From contig DBYX01000009.1 of assembly GCA_002311665.1 (NCBI GenBank), forward strand, positions 1 to 64,000: 64,000 nucleotides of DNA. Direction: 5' to 3'. The notes under the pieces were generated by a model. That model did no database searches and was not told where the DNA came from. It saw nothing but the letters and a program-made list of their open reading frames with translations. Shown in pieces: positions 1-8,880 of this stretch. The position numbers were made by a program, and so were the translations under genes. The stretch comes from Lachnoclostridium sp. UBA1175 (GTDB taxonomy: Bacteria; Bacillota; Clostridia; Lachnospirales; Lachnospiraceae). Numbering within the stretch: the stretch's first letter is position 1; the number at the start of each line of letters is the position of its first letter.

Positions 1-12
1 CCCTCCACATGA

Positions 13-59
13 GCAAAAAAACGACTTCATTAATAGATTATTCAAAGTCGTTTTTTTGC
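13..59. terminator. Bidirectional hairpin terminator at left edge
   Basis: GCAAAAAAACGACTT and its complement AAGTCGTTTTTTTGC form a long stem with a T tract on either strand. An outer CCCTCC (1-6)/GGAGGG (66-71) pair brackets it. It probably separates the leftward wall-protein gene from whatever lies left of the window. Confidence 0.7.
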
Positions 60-105
60 GAATGCGGAGGGTTCTGAACTTGACTTGTCACAGCAGCCTT
101 AACAC

Positions 106-136
106 AAAAACGGGCAGCCCCTCTCCGGGACTGCCC
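106..136 (-). terminator. Terminator of the SH3/glucosaminidase gene
   Basis: GGGCAG...CTGCCC stem followed on the minus strand by GTTTTTG. It lies about 40 bp past the stop codon of the leftward gene ending at 176. Confidence 0.7.
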
Positions 137-175
137 TTCTTCTTACCTGTTATTTCCTAGTTATAGGCCACTGCC

Positions 176-2938
176 CTACTTATACTTCACCTTAATCCTG
201 TAATTCATCCGTGTTCCGTTTTCCGCGATCGTTGTCACGACCAGCTCCTCGCTCTTTCCGCTCAGCGTCTTCTTGCCGGTTCCGGTGATCTTCGTGCCCG
301 ACACTACCGCAGATGCGGAGACGGTGACGGATTTCGTGCCGGACGGCAGCGTGACGGTGTACTCGAACGTGTCATACTTGAAACTCGGACTCAGGGAGAC
401 CGATTTTCCGTCCGAAGTCTTCACCGTGAGCGACGAGAGATACGGGTTCGGGCTTCCGCACCGGTTCGGCTCCTTCACGGCAGCAGCCGGCATATTGCGG
501 TACACCGGGATGGAAAATGTGAGTGGCATCTCGTCGATCGCACCGATGCGTCGGTACGCCTGCGCAACCTTGTATGCCTCGGACTTCGGCGCCTGCGCGT
601 TGGACATATACTGATGCGCGTAGGTGTTCTTGCCCGTCACATTGTATTTCTGCAGGTAAATCGTGTTCTGGCCGACGCGGATGTACGTGCTTCCGATGTA
701 ATACGCGCCGCCGACGATGGCGTCGTAGCGGTTGTCCCACGGGATCTTGCAGTTCTTGTTGAGCGTTGCGTTGGTTCCGCCGTACTTGGAGTATTTCAGG
801 CCGTTGCGGATCGCGCCGAGCGCTGCCGTGGAATTGTACGCGCCGATGTTATAGAAATTGTAGTAGCCTTCATAGCCTTCGACCGTTCCGGTCGCACTGA
901 GGGAAAATGAACCGCCGGACGTGACTTCCTGTTTCACGCGGGAGGCCAGATGGTACGGGCTTACGCCCGAGTATTTGGCGGCATCCATAAACGCCTGCGC
1001 GTAGGTGATGGTCTTCTTCTTGCCGTTCTCGTCGGTGTAGCTGAACTTTGCTCCGTCCATCACGGTACCCTTCAGGATCTTCTCCACACCGTCGATCGTC
1101 TGTGTCTTGGGATCGTAGGTGAGGTCCTCAAACATGAAGATGTACGTGTCGTCCAGCCAGTTGCGGGGATCCATATAGTACTGCAGACCGGCGGAATTGA
1201 TCATCATCCAGTATTTGCCGTCGAACGACTGGAACCGTCCGGTTCGCCAGTTGTATGAGCCCGTGGCGTACGACAGCCACGCTTCGCCCTTATTTTCCTC
1301 GATCAGGTTGTTGCCGAGCGTATTCTCGCCGGCGATCGCCGCGCTCCAGTCAAGGCCCGTCTGATATGCCTTGAACACCCACGTCGGATGCTGCTTGTGA
1401 AGCTCCGTGAGATACGGAATGTAGCTCTCCGGGAACCCTGCCTTGCGCAGCTGGTCCGCATAGGAACCGGTTGTCTTCTTCGCTTCCGCGCCGCTCGTGT
1501 GGATCGCGCCGCTGTTATTCTTCTCCGTGAGTGCGAATGAGCCGTTCAGTTTGATGTAATCGCCGAACATATATCCGCGGTACTCGACGCCGTCAACGAT
1601 CATCGCGGCTTCGTACCAAACGGATCCGCCCTCCGCATACGCGAACGAGATCACGGTCAGCTGCTGCCCGTTGCTCACCGTAACCACCTTGGCGTATTCC
1701 GTTCCGGGGCCGGTGCGGATATTCAATGTCTTCGCCGTGACAACCGCGTCCGTTCCGGATACCGAAGGCTTCTTCGCCGTGGGAACCGCGGTCGGTGTGG
1801 GCGTCGGGGTTGCCGTTGCTTTCTGCACAGGCGTCGGTGTGGGAGTCGGCGTTGCTGCCGCTGACAGCGTGACCGTCTTCACCGAGACATAACTGCCGAA
1901 CAGATAACCCTTCTTGACACTTCCTTCCAGCTTGACTTCGACCTGGTACCAGGTTCTTCCCGAGGAGTCCGTCGCGCTGCCGAGATATGTCAGTCGGTCT
2001 CCCAAATATACTTTGCCGAGAATGTCGCTCGCCGTCGAAGCGGATTTGCGCACGTTCATGCGCTCCACTTCCACCACCGCGACCTTGCCCGTCGCCGGCA
2101 CCGGAGTCGGCGTTGCAGTCGGTTTCGGTGTCGAGGTTGCCGTCGGCTTCGGCGTGGAAGTCGGCGTCGACGTCGGCGTAGGTGTTGATGTAGGTTTCGT
2201 CGTCGGGGTCGGTGTCGTCGTGACGGTGACCGTCTTCACCGAGACATAACTTCCGAACAGGTAGCCCTTCTTCCAGACACCGTCCAGTTTGACCTCAACG
2301 TAGTACCAGGTCCTGCCGTACGAATCCTTCTCCGACCCGAGCAGCGTAAAACGATCGCCGCTGTACACTTTGCCGAGGATGTCGCTCGACGTGGTCGGAC
2401 CCTTGCGCACATTCATGCGTTCCACATCTACCAACACAACCTTCCCGGTGGTTGTCTGCGTGTTGTTCGAGGACTTCACGGGTGTGGGAGTCGGGGTAGC
2501 CTTCTGTGTGGGCGTAGGCGTCGCTTTCTTCGTGGGCGTCGGCGTCGGTGTCACCTTCTTCGTCGGTGTGGGAGTCGGTGTTGCGGATGACGTTCCCGGC
2601 ACACTCTTCGATGCCTTGATGTAGTAAGAGGACGCGTAACCCGTGGTCTTCTTGCCGCCGATCACGGCCTCGATCTGATACCAGACATCTCCGTTGCTCG
2701 CCTTCGCCGTTCCGATGATTGTGACCTTCTGATCCTTCACCAGCGTTCCGATCTGACTGTATTTTGAGCCCGCGCCGGTGCGCATATTCAGGTAGTATGC
2801 CGTGACGGTTCCGTCGATCCGGTACGATGCGGAAGCCGCGTACACATCGAAAACAGACGGCGTCTGTATAAACCCCGTCTGCATTTGCAGTATCAGCGCG
2901 AGCACCAATACGATCGCAATGCGTTTCGACTTCTTCAT
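176..2938 (-). CDS. Secreted SH3-repeat wall hydrolase (glucosaminidase-like)
   Basis: 920 aa. The chosen ATG at 2938 follows GAGGTAACT and opens a signal peptide (MKKSKR, then a hydrophobic stretch to about residue 35). Order: SH3-like domain (~40-110), Thr-Pro linker, two near-duplicate SH3 domains (~165-240 and ~285-360, both ending KKGYLFGSYVSVKTVT), another linker, a fourth SH3 domain (~396-465), a glucosaminidase/lysozyme-like region (~500-800, with SRVKQEVTSGGSFS and the YNFYNIGAYNS segment), and a C-terminal cadherin-like beta-sandwich (~830-920). Bacterial SH3 domains usually bind peptidoglycan and this catalytic fold cleaves glycan strands, so a role in wall turnover or cell separation is likely. 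No sortase motif or transmembrane anchor is visible, so attachment is probably by the SH3 domains. The catalytic assignment rests on recognition of the family, not on a demonstrated active site. Confidence 0.85.
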   Translation of the reverse strand: MKKSKRIAIVLVLALILQMQTGFIQTPSVFDVYAASASYRIDGTVTAYYLNMRTGAGSKYSQIGTLVKDQKVTIIGTAKASNGDVWYQIEAVIGGKKTTGYASSYYIKASKSVPGTSSATPTPTPTKKVTPTPTPTKKATPTPTQKATPTPTPVKSSNNTQTTTGKVVLVDVERMNVRKGPTTSSDILGKVYSGDRFTLLGSEKDSYGRTWYYVEVKLDGVWKKGYLFGSYVSVKTVTVTTTPTPTTKPTSTPTPTSTPTSTPKPTATSTPKPTATPTPVPATGKVAVVEVERMNVRKSASTASDILGKVYLGDRLTYLGSATDSSGRTWYQVEVKLEGSVKKGYLFGSYVSVKTVTLSAAATPTPTPTPVQKATATPTPTPTAVPTAKKPSVSGTDAVVTAKTLNIRTGPGTEYAKVVTVSNGQQLTVISFAYAEGGSVWYEAAMIVDGVEYRGYMFGDYIKLNGSFALTEKNNSGAIHTSGAEAKKTTGSYADQLRKAGFPESYIPYLTELHKQHPTWVFKAYQTGLDWSAAIAGENTLGNNLIEENKGEAWLSYATGSYNWRTGRFQSFDGKYWMMINSAGLQYYMDPRNWLDDTYIFMFEDLTYDPKTQTIDGVEKILKGTVMDGAKFSYTDENGKKKTITYAQAFMDAAKYSGVSPYHLASRVKQEVTSGGSFSLSATGTVEGYEGYYNFYNIGAYNSTAALGAIRNGLKYSKYGGTNATLNKNCKIPWDNRYDAIVGGAYYIGSTYIRVGQNTIYLQKYNVTGKNTYAHQYMSNAQAPKSEAYKVAQAYRRIGAIDEMPLTFSIPVYRNMPAAAVKEPNRCGSPNPYLSSLTVKTSDGKSVSLSPSFKYDTFEYTVTLPSGTKSVTVSASAVVSGTKITGTGKKTLSGKSEELVVTTIAENGTRMNYRIKVKYK
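1871..2458 (-). repeat. Internal duplication: SH3 domain plus Thr-Pro linker
   Basis: The segments around 1871-2098 and 2221-2458 encode almost the same SH3 domain (VERMNVRK... to SYVSVKTVT) and are alike at DNA level. They are separated by Pro-Thr codon repeats. This is a recent tandem duplication within the wall-protein gene and could recombine to change domain number. Confidence 0.75.
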
Positions 2939-2984
2939 AGTTACCTCATCGGCATACAACAGGCCCATTTTATGTATTATATTT

Positions 2985-3013
2985 ATTTTAATACGACTGC
3001 TGTAGAATTGCAA
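2985..3013 (-). promoter_or_regulatory. Promoter of the SH3 wall-protein gene
   Basis: TTGCAA (3008-3013), 17-bp spacer, TAAAAT (2985-2990) on the minus strand, in an AT-rich stretch about 50 bp before the chosen ATG. Confidence 0.55.
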
Positions 3014-3057
3014 GCATTTTATTGCGTCATGGCCTTATTTTATGCGTCTTTTCGCAT

Positions 3058-3089
3058 AAAAAAGCACGGATTGCCGCAACAATCCGTGC
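3058..3089 (-). terminator. Terminator of the aquaporin gene
   Basis: GCACGGATTG/CAATCCGTGC stem followed by TTTTTT on the minus strand, about 80 bp past the aquaporin stop codon. Confidence 0.85.
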
Positions 3090-3167
3090 CTGTGATGCAA
3101 AATCTGTGATTTTCCGCGCCAAGAATGCGAAAAATGCGGGCGATACGGCCGTTTAACCGCCCTTCTT

Positions 3168-3896
3168 TCACTCTTCCGAAGCCTTCTTCTCCTCGTCCGA
3201 AGGACTCGAGATGAAGCGGTAAGCCGCCACCGCGAACAGAGCTCCCGCGAGCGGTCCGACGATGAACACCCATACATCGGAGATCGGCGTGGTGTTGCCG
3301 CAGATTGCCGCGATCAGTGCAGGTCCGAAGCTTCTCGCAGGATTGACGGAGGTGCCCGTCAGACCGATGCCGAGAATGTGCACCAGAACAAGCGTAAGAC
3401 CGATCACAAGACCTGCTATATTGCCGTGGTTTGCCTTTTTCGAGGTGACACCGAGGATCGCGATCAGGAAGATGAATGTCAAAATGCACTCAACGATCAG
3501 ACCTGCCGCAATATTGTCGCCGACATTGGCGAACCCGTTGCTGCCAAGCCCCTTCGTCGCGTCATCGATCTTGCCGAGTGCGAAGATTCCCTTCAGGATG
3601 CCTGAGCCTGCGATCGCGCCGAGTGTCTGCGACACGATATATCCCAGAAGATCCTTCGTACCGAGCTCCCCGTTAACCCAGAACGCAACCGAAACCGCCG
3701 GATTTACATGGCACCCGGACACATTTCCGATGCTGTATGCGAGTGCAACGATCGCAAGACCGAACGCCAGCGCAGTCAGAATGTATCCGCCGCCTTTCTC
3801 AGCATCGCAACCTACCGTCATCGCGGTTCCGCAGCCGACGATGACCAAAACCATGGTGCCGATAAACTCCGCAACATACTTTTTGATACAGCCCAT
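3168..3896 (-). CDS. aqpZ: MIP-family channel, aquaporin Z-like
   Basis: 242 aa membrane channel for water or small neutral solutes. The ATG at 3896 follows AAGGAGG by 8 nt. The two half-helix motifs that define the family are present: HVNPAVS (first) and SVNPARS (second), within about six hydrophobic segments. The C-terminal tail is charged (SPSDEEKKASEE). The aquaporin-type arrangement and length fit AqpZ better than the longer GlpF glycerol facilitators, but selectivity cannot be settled by eye. It is the last gene of the leftward run, 109 bp beyond the esterase, and has its own terminator. Confidence 0.9.
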   Translation of the reverse strand: MGCIKKYVAEFIGTMVLVIVGCGTAMTVGCDAEKGGGYILTALAFGLAIVALAYSIGNVSGCHVNPAVSVAFWVNGELGTKDLLGYIVSQTLGAIAGSGILKGIFALGKIDDATKGLGSNGFANVGDNIAAGLIVECILTFIFLIAILGVTSKKANHGNIAGLVIGLTLVLVHILGIGLTGTSVNPARSFGPALIAAICGNTTPISDVWVFIVGPLAGALFAVAAYRFISSPSDEEKKASEE

Positions 3897-4005
3897 ACGT
3901 AATACCTCCTTGGAAATTGTGTTTATATCGAACACTTGCGTGTCTCGATCAAACCGTGTGCAGCGTCACCCCCGCTGCGTGAAACCCCATACTTCCGTAA
4001 TTCCG

Positions 4006-5058
4006 TCAATCCGTAAAATGCACATTCCGAAGCAGGTTGAACAAGCCCGACTGGATCGTCGTATTGTCGTGATCCGCCTTCGGCACTTCGTACCAGATAT
4101 GTGCGATCCCGTTCTTCTCAAACAGCTCGTGATAGCTCTTCGGGAACTTGCCGACGACACTGTCCGAGGTGCCGCAGCAGATGATCACCTTCTCGGGAAC
4201 CGTCACATTGTCCGCGATCTTCACCTCATCCTCCTGCATGGAGCCGGGGTGCGTCATGAATTTGTCGACTCCGGGAACAAGACCGGGCGCCGGCGCGATC
4301 GCGCAAACATAGCGGAACCGGTCGGGATACTGCAAAAGTGTGTAAAGTGTCTCTCTGCCGCCCATTGAGAAACCGGCGATCGCCGTTCCCTCGCGACCCG
4401 TGATCGTCGAGTACGTCGCATCGATGTGCGGGATCAGGCAGTCCACCAGCTCCTTCGGGAAACGGTCATACGGTACCATCGCCTCCCCGGTAAATCCGGG
4501 CGCCTGCACCGTCTCGTCGGACGCGGCAAACATCGCCGGGCATACGAGGATAAACTCTTCACAGAGCCCGTCGGAAACAAGGTTTCCGATCAGCTCGGGG
4601 ATGCGGTTCGTCGCATCGCCCGCGAACGAGTTCTCGTCGCCGAAGATACCGTGCAAAAGATAGATCACGGGATACTTCTTCTCCGTCGTGTAACCATTTG
4701 GAAGTATAACAGTGTATCCGCGCTCACGTCCGCAGTACTCGGAATAGTATGTGCCATGCTCGTATTTTCCGTAGGTCACGCCGTCGCGCTTCGCAAGATA
4801 GGTCATCGGGCATTTCGCGTACATGCCGTTCTCATCGACCTCCGGGGTCGGCGTCGGCGTGCTCGTGGGTACCTCGGTGGGCGTCGGTGTCTCGGGAATT
4901 CCCGTAGGGGAAGGCATAGGCGTGTTCTCCGCCCCCGTGGGTGAAGGCATTACCGTCGCTTCCGGCGTCGGTGTCGGCGCCTCCTCTCCGTTGCTACCGC
5001 AGCCGACGCATGCAGCCGCAAGGGCCACTACGCCGACTAGTGTGATGATCCGTTTCAT
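4006..5058 (-). CDS. Lipoprotein alpha/beta-hydrolase esterase (PF00756 type)
   Basis: 350 aa. The ATG at 5058, after AGGGG, gives a lipoprotein signal (MKRIITLV... with lipobox AACVGCG), then a Thr-Pro-rich linker (~25-75), then a putative-esterase domain. The nucleophile elbow is GFSMGG, with YLLHGIFG upstream forming the oxyanion side and a late HDN histidine. Members include feruloyl and acetyl-xylan esterases and S-formylglutathione hydrolase; an exported, lipid-anchored form suggests action on plant or host polysaccharide esters. The substrate is not readable from sequence. It sits 50 bp after purD, possibly by chance of operon position. Confidence 0.85.
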   Translation of the reverse strand: MKRIITLVGVVALAAACVGCGSNGEEAPTPTPEATVMPSPTGAENTPMPSPTGIPETPTPTEVPTSTPTPTPEVDENGMYAKCPMTYLAKRDGVTYGKYEHGTYYSEYCGRERGYTVILPNGYTTEKKYPVIYLLHGIFGDENSFAGDATNRIPELIGNLVSDGLCEEFILVCPAMFAASDETVQAPGFTGEAMVPYDRFPKELVDCLIPHIDATYSTITGREGTAIAGFSMGGRETLYTLLQYPDRFRYVCAIAPAPGLVPGVDKFMTHPGSMQEDEVKIADNVTVPEKVIICCGTSDSVVGKFPKSYHELFEKNGIAHIWYEVPKADHDNTTIQSGLFNLLRNVHFTD

Positions 5059-5107
5059 ATATGATTCCCCTAATTGCGTGTAATTATTGTTGGGAAAAAC
5101 CGTGCTC

Positions 5108-6385
5108 TCAGGCCTCGTCGATCGCCTTGCCGATGTCGTGGCGCATATACTTGTTGGCAAACGAGATCAGCTCCGTCGCCTTGTATGCGTTTGCGCGAGC
5201 CTCCTTGAGGTCGCTGCCGAGCGCCGTCACGCCGAGCACACGTCCGCCGTTTGTGAGCACCGCTCCGTCCTCGCCGAACTTCGTTCCCGCGTGGAACACA
5301 AACTTGTCATTACAGCCCTTGAACGCGTCGAGACCCGAGATCGGAAGTCCCTTCTCGTAATGCTGCGGATATCCGTCGGAAGCAAGCACAACACAGACTG
5401 CCGCATTGTCCGCGAACTTCAGTTCCACCTCGTCGAGACGGCCGTCGATGCACGCCTCAAACACGTCAACGATATCATTTTCCATGCGCGGCAGAACGAC
5501 CTGCGTCTCGGGATCGCCGAAGCGCGCATTGTACTCGAGAACCTTCGGTCCCTCGGGCGTCAGCATCAGGCCGACGAACATTACGCCCGTGAAAGGACGC
5601 CCCTCCGCCGCCATCGCCGCCATCGTCGGCTCATAAATGTTCTTCACGCAGTACTCGTGGACCTCATCGGTGTAGAACGGGCTCGGGGAAAATGTTCCCA
5701 TACCGCCCGTGTTGAGGCCCGTATCGCCGTCGCCGGCGCGCTTGTGGTCCTGCGCGCTCGTCATCGGACGAACGTTCTTTCCGTCGCAGAAGCACAATGC
5801 CGACACCTCGCGGCCGGTCATAAACTCCTCGACGACCATCTTATCGCCCGCAGTTCCGAAATGCTTGTCCAGCATGATCTCCTTCACACCGGCCATCGCC
5901 TCCTCCTCGCTGTTGCAGATGAGAACGCCCTTGCCGAGTGCCAGGCCGTCCGCCTTCAGCACGACCGGGTATTTGCCCTGCGCACGAATGTAAGCCGCAG
6001 CCTCCTCTGCATCGGAGAACGTCTCATACCCCGCGGTCGGAATGCCGTATTTCTTCATCAATTCCTTGGAAAATGCCTTGCTGCCCTCAACAATGGCCGC
6101 GTTCTTTCTCGGTCCGAAGACACGCAGTCCGGCTGCCTCGAAAGCGTCTACAACGCCGCCTACGAGCGGATCGTCGGGACCTACCACGGTCAGGTCAATC
6201 GCATTTTCCGAAGCGAACGCAACGAGCTTGTCAAACTCCATCACGCCGATCGGAACGCAAGTTGCAAGCTCTGCGATACCCGCATTGCCGGGCGCACAGT
6301 AGATCTTCGTCGCCTTCTTGCTTTTCGCGATCGCCGTCACGATCGCATGCTCTCTTCCGCCGCCGCCGATTACAAGAATTTTCAT
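5108..6385 (-). CDS. purD: Phosphoribosylamine-glycine ligase
   Basis: 425 aa, the usual length for GARS. It joins glycine to phosphoribosylamine using ATP, the second step of purine synthesis. The N terminus MKILVIGGGGREHAI is the family signature, and the ATP-grasp region has LKADGLALGKGV, NTGGMGTFSP and EYNARFGDPE. The ATG at 6385 follows GGAGG. It lies 67 bp after purN in the same direction. Four GGAAAATG octamers (two in each orientation) fall inside this one gene. Confidence 0.97.
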   Translation of the reverse strand: MKILVIGGGGREHAIVTAIAKSKKATKIYCAPGNAGIAELATCVPIGVMEFDKLVAFASENAIDLTVVGPDDPLVGGVVDAFEAAGLRVFGPRKNAAIVEGSKAFSKELMKKYGIPTAGYETFSDAEEAAAYIRAQGKYPVVLKADGLALGKGVLICNSEEEAMAGVKEIMLDKHFGTAGDKMVVEEFMTGREVSALCFCDGKNVRPMTSAQDHKRAGDGDTGLNTGGMGTFSPSPFYTDEVHEYCVKNIYEPTMAAMAAEGRPFTGVMFVGLMLTPEGPKVLEYNARFGDPETQVVLPRMENDIVDVFEACIDGRLDEVELKFADNAAVCVVLASDGYPQHYEKGLPISGLDAFKGCNDKFVFHAGTKFGEDGAVLTNGGRVLGVTALGSDLKEARANAYKATELISFANKYMRHDIGKAIDEA

Positions 6386-6452
6386 AAGTATCCTCCGTGA
6401 ACCGCACACTTCCGGTGCGGTGTTTTATTTTCCGAAAAATGATCCCCGCCGA

Positions 6453-7082
6453 TCAATCCGTCGTCAGGAAGTAATTTCCGTTCGAATCCCTGCTCACGCG
6501 GTCGTTCGCGATCGCGTCGATCGCCTGCGGCAGGATGATCCACTCGGCCTGCTCCATCACGCGCCGCTGCAGCACCTCGGGCGTGTCCCCGGGCTGCACC
6601 GCCACCGCCTGCTGAAGCAGGATCGGACCCGTGTCCGTTCCCTCGTCGACATAGTGCACCGTCGCGCCGGTCACCTTCACGCCGCGCGCGAGCACCGCCT
6701 CGTGCACGTGAAGGCCGTAGAAGCCGTCACCGCAGAAGGACGGTATCAGCGAGGGATGAATGTTGATGATGCGCCTCTCATAGCGTCGGATCATCTCCGG
6801 CGGAATGATCACCAGGAATCCCGCGAGCACGATGAGGTCGGGTTTCAGGGAATCCACCGCACCGAGCAGTGCCTCCTCAAACTCCGCTCTCGTCGCATAC
6901 GCCTTGCGCGACACGCAGATGCCGGGCACTCCCGCGCGCTCCGCCCGCTGTAGGGCGAACGCATCCGGGCGGTTGCTGATGACACCGCAGATTGTTACAT
7001 TCGTGATCCTGCCGTCATTCACCGCATTCAGGATCGCCTGAAGGTTGGTGCCGCCGCCGGATACCAGAACAGCCACTCTCAT
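6453..7082 (-). CDS. purN: Phosphoribosylglycinamide formyltransferase
   Basis: 209 aa. Transfers a formyl group from 10-formyl-THF to GAR, the third purine step. It has the N-terminal VLVSGGGTNLQAI, the catalytic NIHPSLIPSF and HYVDEGTDTGPI segments. The ATG at 7082 follows GAGGAGG. A strong hairpin with a T tract (7098-7146) stands just before the ribosome site, so expression may be uncoupled from purM. Confidence 0.96.
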   Translation of the reverse strand: MRVAVLVSGGGTNLQAILNAVNDGRITNVTICGVISNRPDAFALQRAERAGVPGICVSRKAYATRAEFEEALLGAVDSLKPDLIVLAGFLVIIPPEMIRRYERRIINIHPSLIPSFCGDGFYGLHVHEAVLARGVKVTGATVHYVDEGTDTGPILLQQAVAVQPGDTPEVLQRRVMEQAEWIILPQAIDAIANDRVSRDSNGNYFLTTD

Positions 7083-7097
7083 ACCGTTCCTCCTCAT

Positions 7098-7146
7098 AAA
7101 AAATCACGCCCGAGAGCGCAGACCGTGCAGCCTGCGCATCCGGGCG
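7098..7146 (-). terminator. Hairpin-T terminator or attenuator between purM and purN
   Basis: CGCCCG-gat-GCGCAG pairs with CTGCGC-tct-CGGGCG, followed by GATTTTTT on the minus strand. The T tract runs directly into the purN ribosome site. It could end purM transcripts or meter read-through into purN-purD. Confidence 0.7.
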
Positions 7147-7154
7147 CGTAACTG

Positions 7155-8180
7155 TCATTGAATCGTGATACCCTTCTCGCCGTCGATGATCTCGCCGACA
7201 ATGTATGCGCTCTCACCTGCCGCCTGCAATATGCGGACCGCCTCGTCAGCCTTCGCGCTGTCCACCGCGAGCATCATACCGATACCCATATTGTAGGTGT
7301 TGTACATCATCTTCTCCTCGATGTTGCCCGTTTTGGCAAGCAGATCGAAGATTGCCGGAACCTCGTAGCTGTTCTTGCGGATTACGGCATGCTTTCCGTC
7401 GGGAAGCATTCTCGGAATGTTCTCGTAGAATCCGCCGCCCGTGATGTGGCTGCAGGCCTTCACGGTAACGCCTGCGTCCTTCAGGGCGCGAAGCGCGCGT
7501 ACATAGATCTTCGTAGGCACCAGAAGTGCCTCGCCGAGCGTGCAGCCGAGCGAATCATTGTATCTCTCGAGCGACGCCGAGCGCATATCAAACACCTTGC
7601 GGACAAGGGAGTAACCGTTGCTGTGAATACCCGAGGACGCGATACCGATGACCGTGTCTCCCGCCTTCACGCTGCTGCCGTCCACGATCTCATCGCGATC
7701 GACAATACCCACGGCAAATCCCGCGAGGTCGTACTCATCCACCGGATAGAAACCGGGCATCTCCGCCGTCTCACCGCCGATCAGCGCGCATCCGGCCTGC
7801 TTGCAGCCATTCGCAACACCCTTCACGATCGTGGCGATCTTCTCCGGATAGTTCTTGCCGCAGGCGACATAATCCAGGAAGAACAGCGGCTCGCCGCCGG
7901 CACATGCGATATCGTTCACACACATTGCCACGCAGTCGATACCGATCGTATCGTGCTTGTCGAGAAGGAACGCGATCTTCAGTTTCGTTCCCACGCCATC
8001 CGTACCCGACACAAGCGTCGGATGCTTCATCGTCATAAAACGGTCGAGGGAAAACGCTCCCGAGAAACCGCCGAGTCCTCCGAGTACTTCGGGGCGCATC
8101 GTCTCCTTCACGTGCTTCTTCATCAGCTCCACTGCGCGGTAGCCCGCCTCAATGTCAACGCCGGCATTCTTATAATCCAT
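7155..8180 (-). CDS. purM: Phosphoribosylformylglycinamidine cyclo-ligase
   Basis: 341 aa AIR synthetase, closing the imidazole ring in the fifth purine step. SGTDGVGTKLK, CVNDIACAGGEPLFFLDY and GGETAEMPGFY are family signatures. The ATG at 8180 follows AGGAGG. It lies 162 bp after purE, a gap holding a palindrome and a possible extended -10 promoter. Confidence 0.97.
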   Translation of the reverse strand: MDYKNAGVDIEAGYRAVELMKKHVKETMRPEVLGGLGGFSGAFSLDRFMTMKHPTLVSGTDGVGTKLKIAFLLDKHDTIGIDCVAMCVNDIACAGGEPLFFLDYVACGKNYPEKIATIVKGVANGCKQAGCALIGGETAEMPGFYPVDEYDLAGFAVGIVDRDEIVDGSSVKAGDTVIGIASSGIHSNGYSLVRKVFDMRSASLERYNDSLGCTLGEALLVPTKIYVRALRALKDAGVTVKACSHITGGGFYENIPRMLPDGKHAVIRKNSYEVPAIFDLLAKTGNIEEKMMYNTYNMGIGMMLAVDSAKADEAVRILQAAGESAYIVGEIIDGEKGITIQ

Positions 8181-8220
8181 GCTGCTGCCTCCTGGTTGTA
8201 TTCTTGTTTAGGACACCGCT

Positions 8221-8226
8221 ATTGTA
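8221..8226 (-). promoter_or_regulatory. Possible extended -10 promoter for purM
   Basis: TGTTACAAT on the minus strand matches an extended -10 (TGnTATAAT), about 40 bp before the purM ATG. No clear -35 is seen at 16-18 bp. Confidence 0.35.
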
Positions 8227-8289
8227 ACACAATTATCCCGCGACTGCACCTGAAAAATCGGCATTTTCCGCAAGTTTTCTCTCATTGTT

Positions 8290-8310
8290 TTCATAAGCGC
8301 TGCTTATGAA
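8290..8310. other. Perfect 9-bp palindrome between purE and purM
   Basis: TTCATAAGC-gct-GCTTATGAA. There is no T tract on either side, so it is not a typical terminator. It may be an operator, a processing site or a pause hairpin. Confidence 0.4.
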
Positions 8311-8342
8311 TTCACGGTCAATCATAATTGAGACTTTCGGTA

Positions 8343-8852
8343 TCATTTCTCCGAGTACGCCTTGTAACCGACGGTCTCGAGGCGCTCTTTCTTCGCCATC
8401 ACGCCGCTCTTGAGCTCCGCCTTGTACGCGATGATCTTGTCCAAAAGCTCCTTGTCGTGCGTCGCAATGATCTTCGCCGCGAGGATGCCCGCGTTCGCGC
8501 CGCCGTCGATGGCAACCGTCGCCACCGGGATGCCCGAGGGCATCTGTACGATGGAGTACAGCGAGTCAACGCCGCCGAGTGCCTTCGTGTGGATCGGCAC
8601 GCCGATGACCGGCAGCGGGAAGATTGCCGCGCACATACCCGGAAGGTGTGCCGCGCCGCCCGCGCCCGCGATGATCACCTCAAAGCCCTTGTCGACCGCC
8701 GTGTTCGCATAGTCGAAAAATACGTCGGGCATACGGTGTGCCGAGATGATCGTCATCTCGTACTCAATACCGAACTTCTCAAGGATCGCAGCCGCTTTCT
8801 CCATGATCGGCAGATCCGAATCGCTTCCCATCACAATACCGACTTTCGCCAT
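8343..8852 (-). CDS. purE: 5-(carboxyamino)imidazole ribonucleotide mutase
   Basis: 169 aa class I PurE, moving the carboxylate from N5-CAIR to CAIR. GSDSDLPIM, SAHRMPD and GAGGAAHLPGM are the class signature. The ATG at 8852 follows GGAGG. No purK is visible in the window, nor purF, purC, purL or purH, so the rest of the pathway is elsewhere. It starts 28 bp after the M29 aminopeptidase. Confidence 0.96.
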   Translation of the reverse strand: MAKVGIVMGSDSDLPIMEKAAAILEKFGIEYEMTIISAHRMPDVFFDYANTAVDKGFEVIIAGAGGAAHLPGMCAAIFPLPVIGVPIHTKALGGVDSLYSIVQMPSGIPVATVAIDGGANAGILAAKIIATHDKELLDKIIAYKAELKSGVMAKKERLETVGYKAYSEK

Positions 8853-8880
8853 AATATCCTCCATCTGTCCCTTCGGACGA

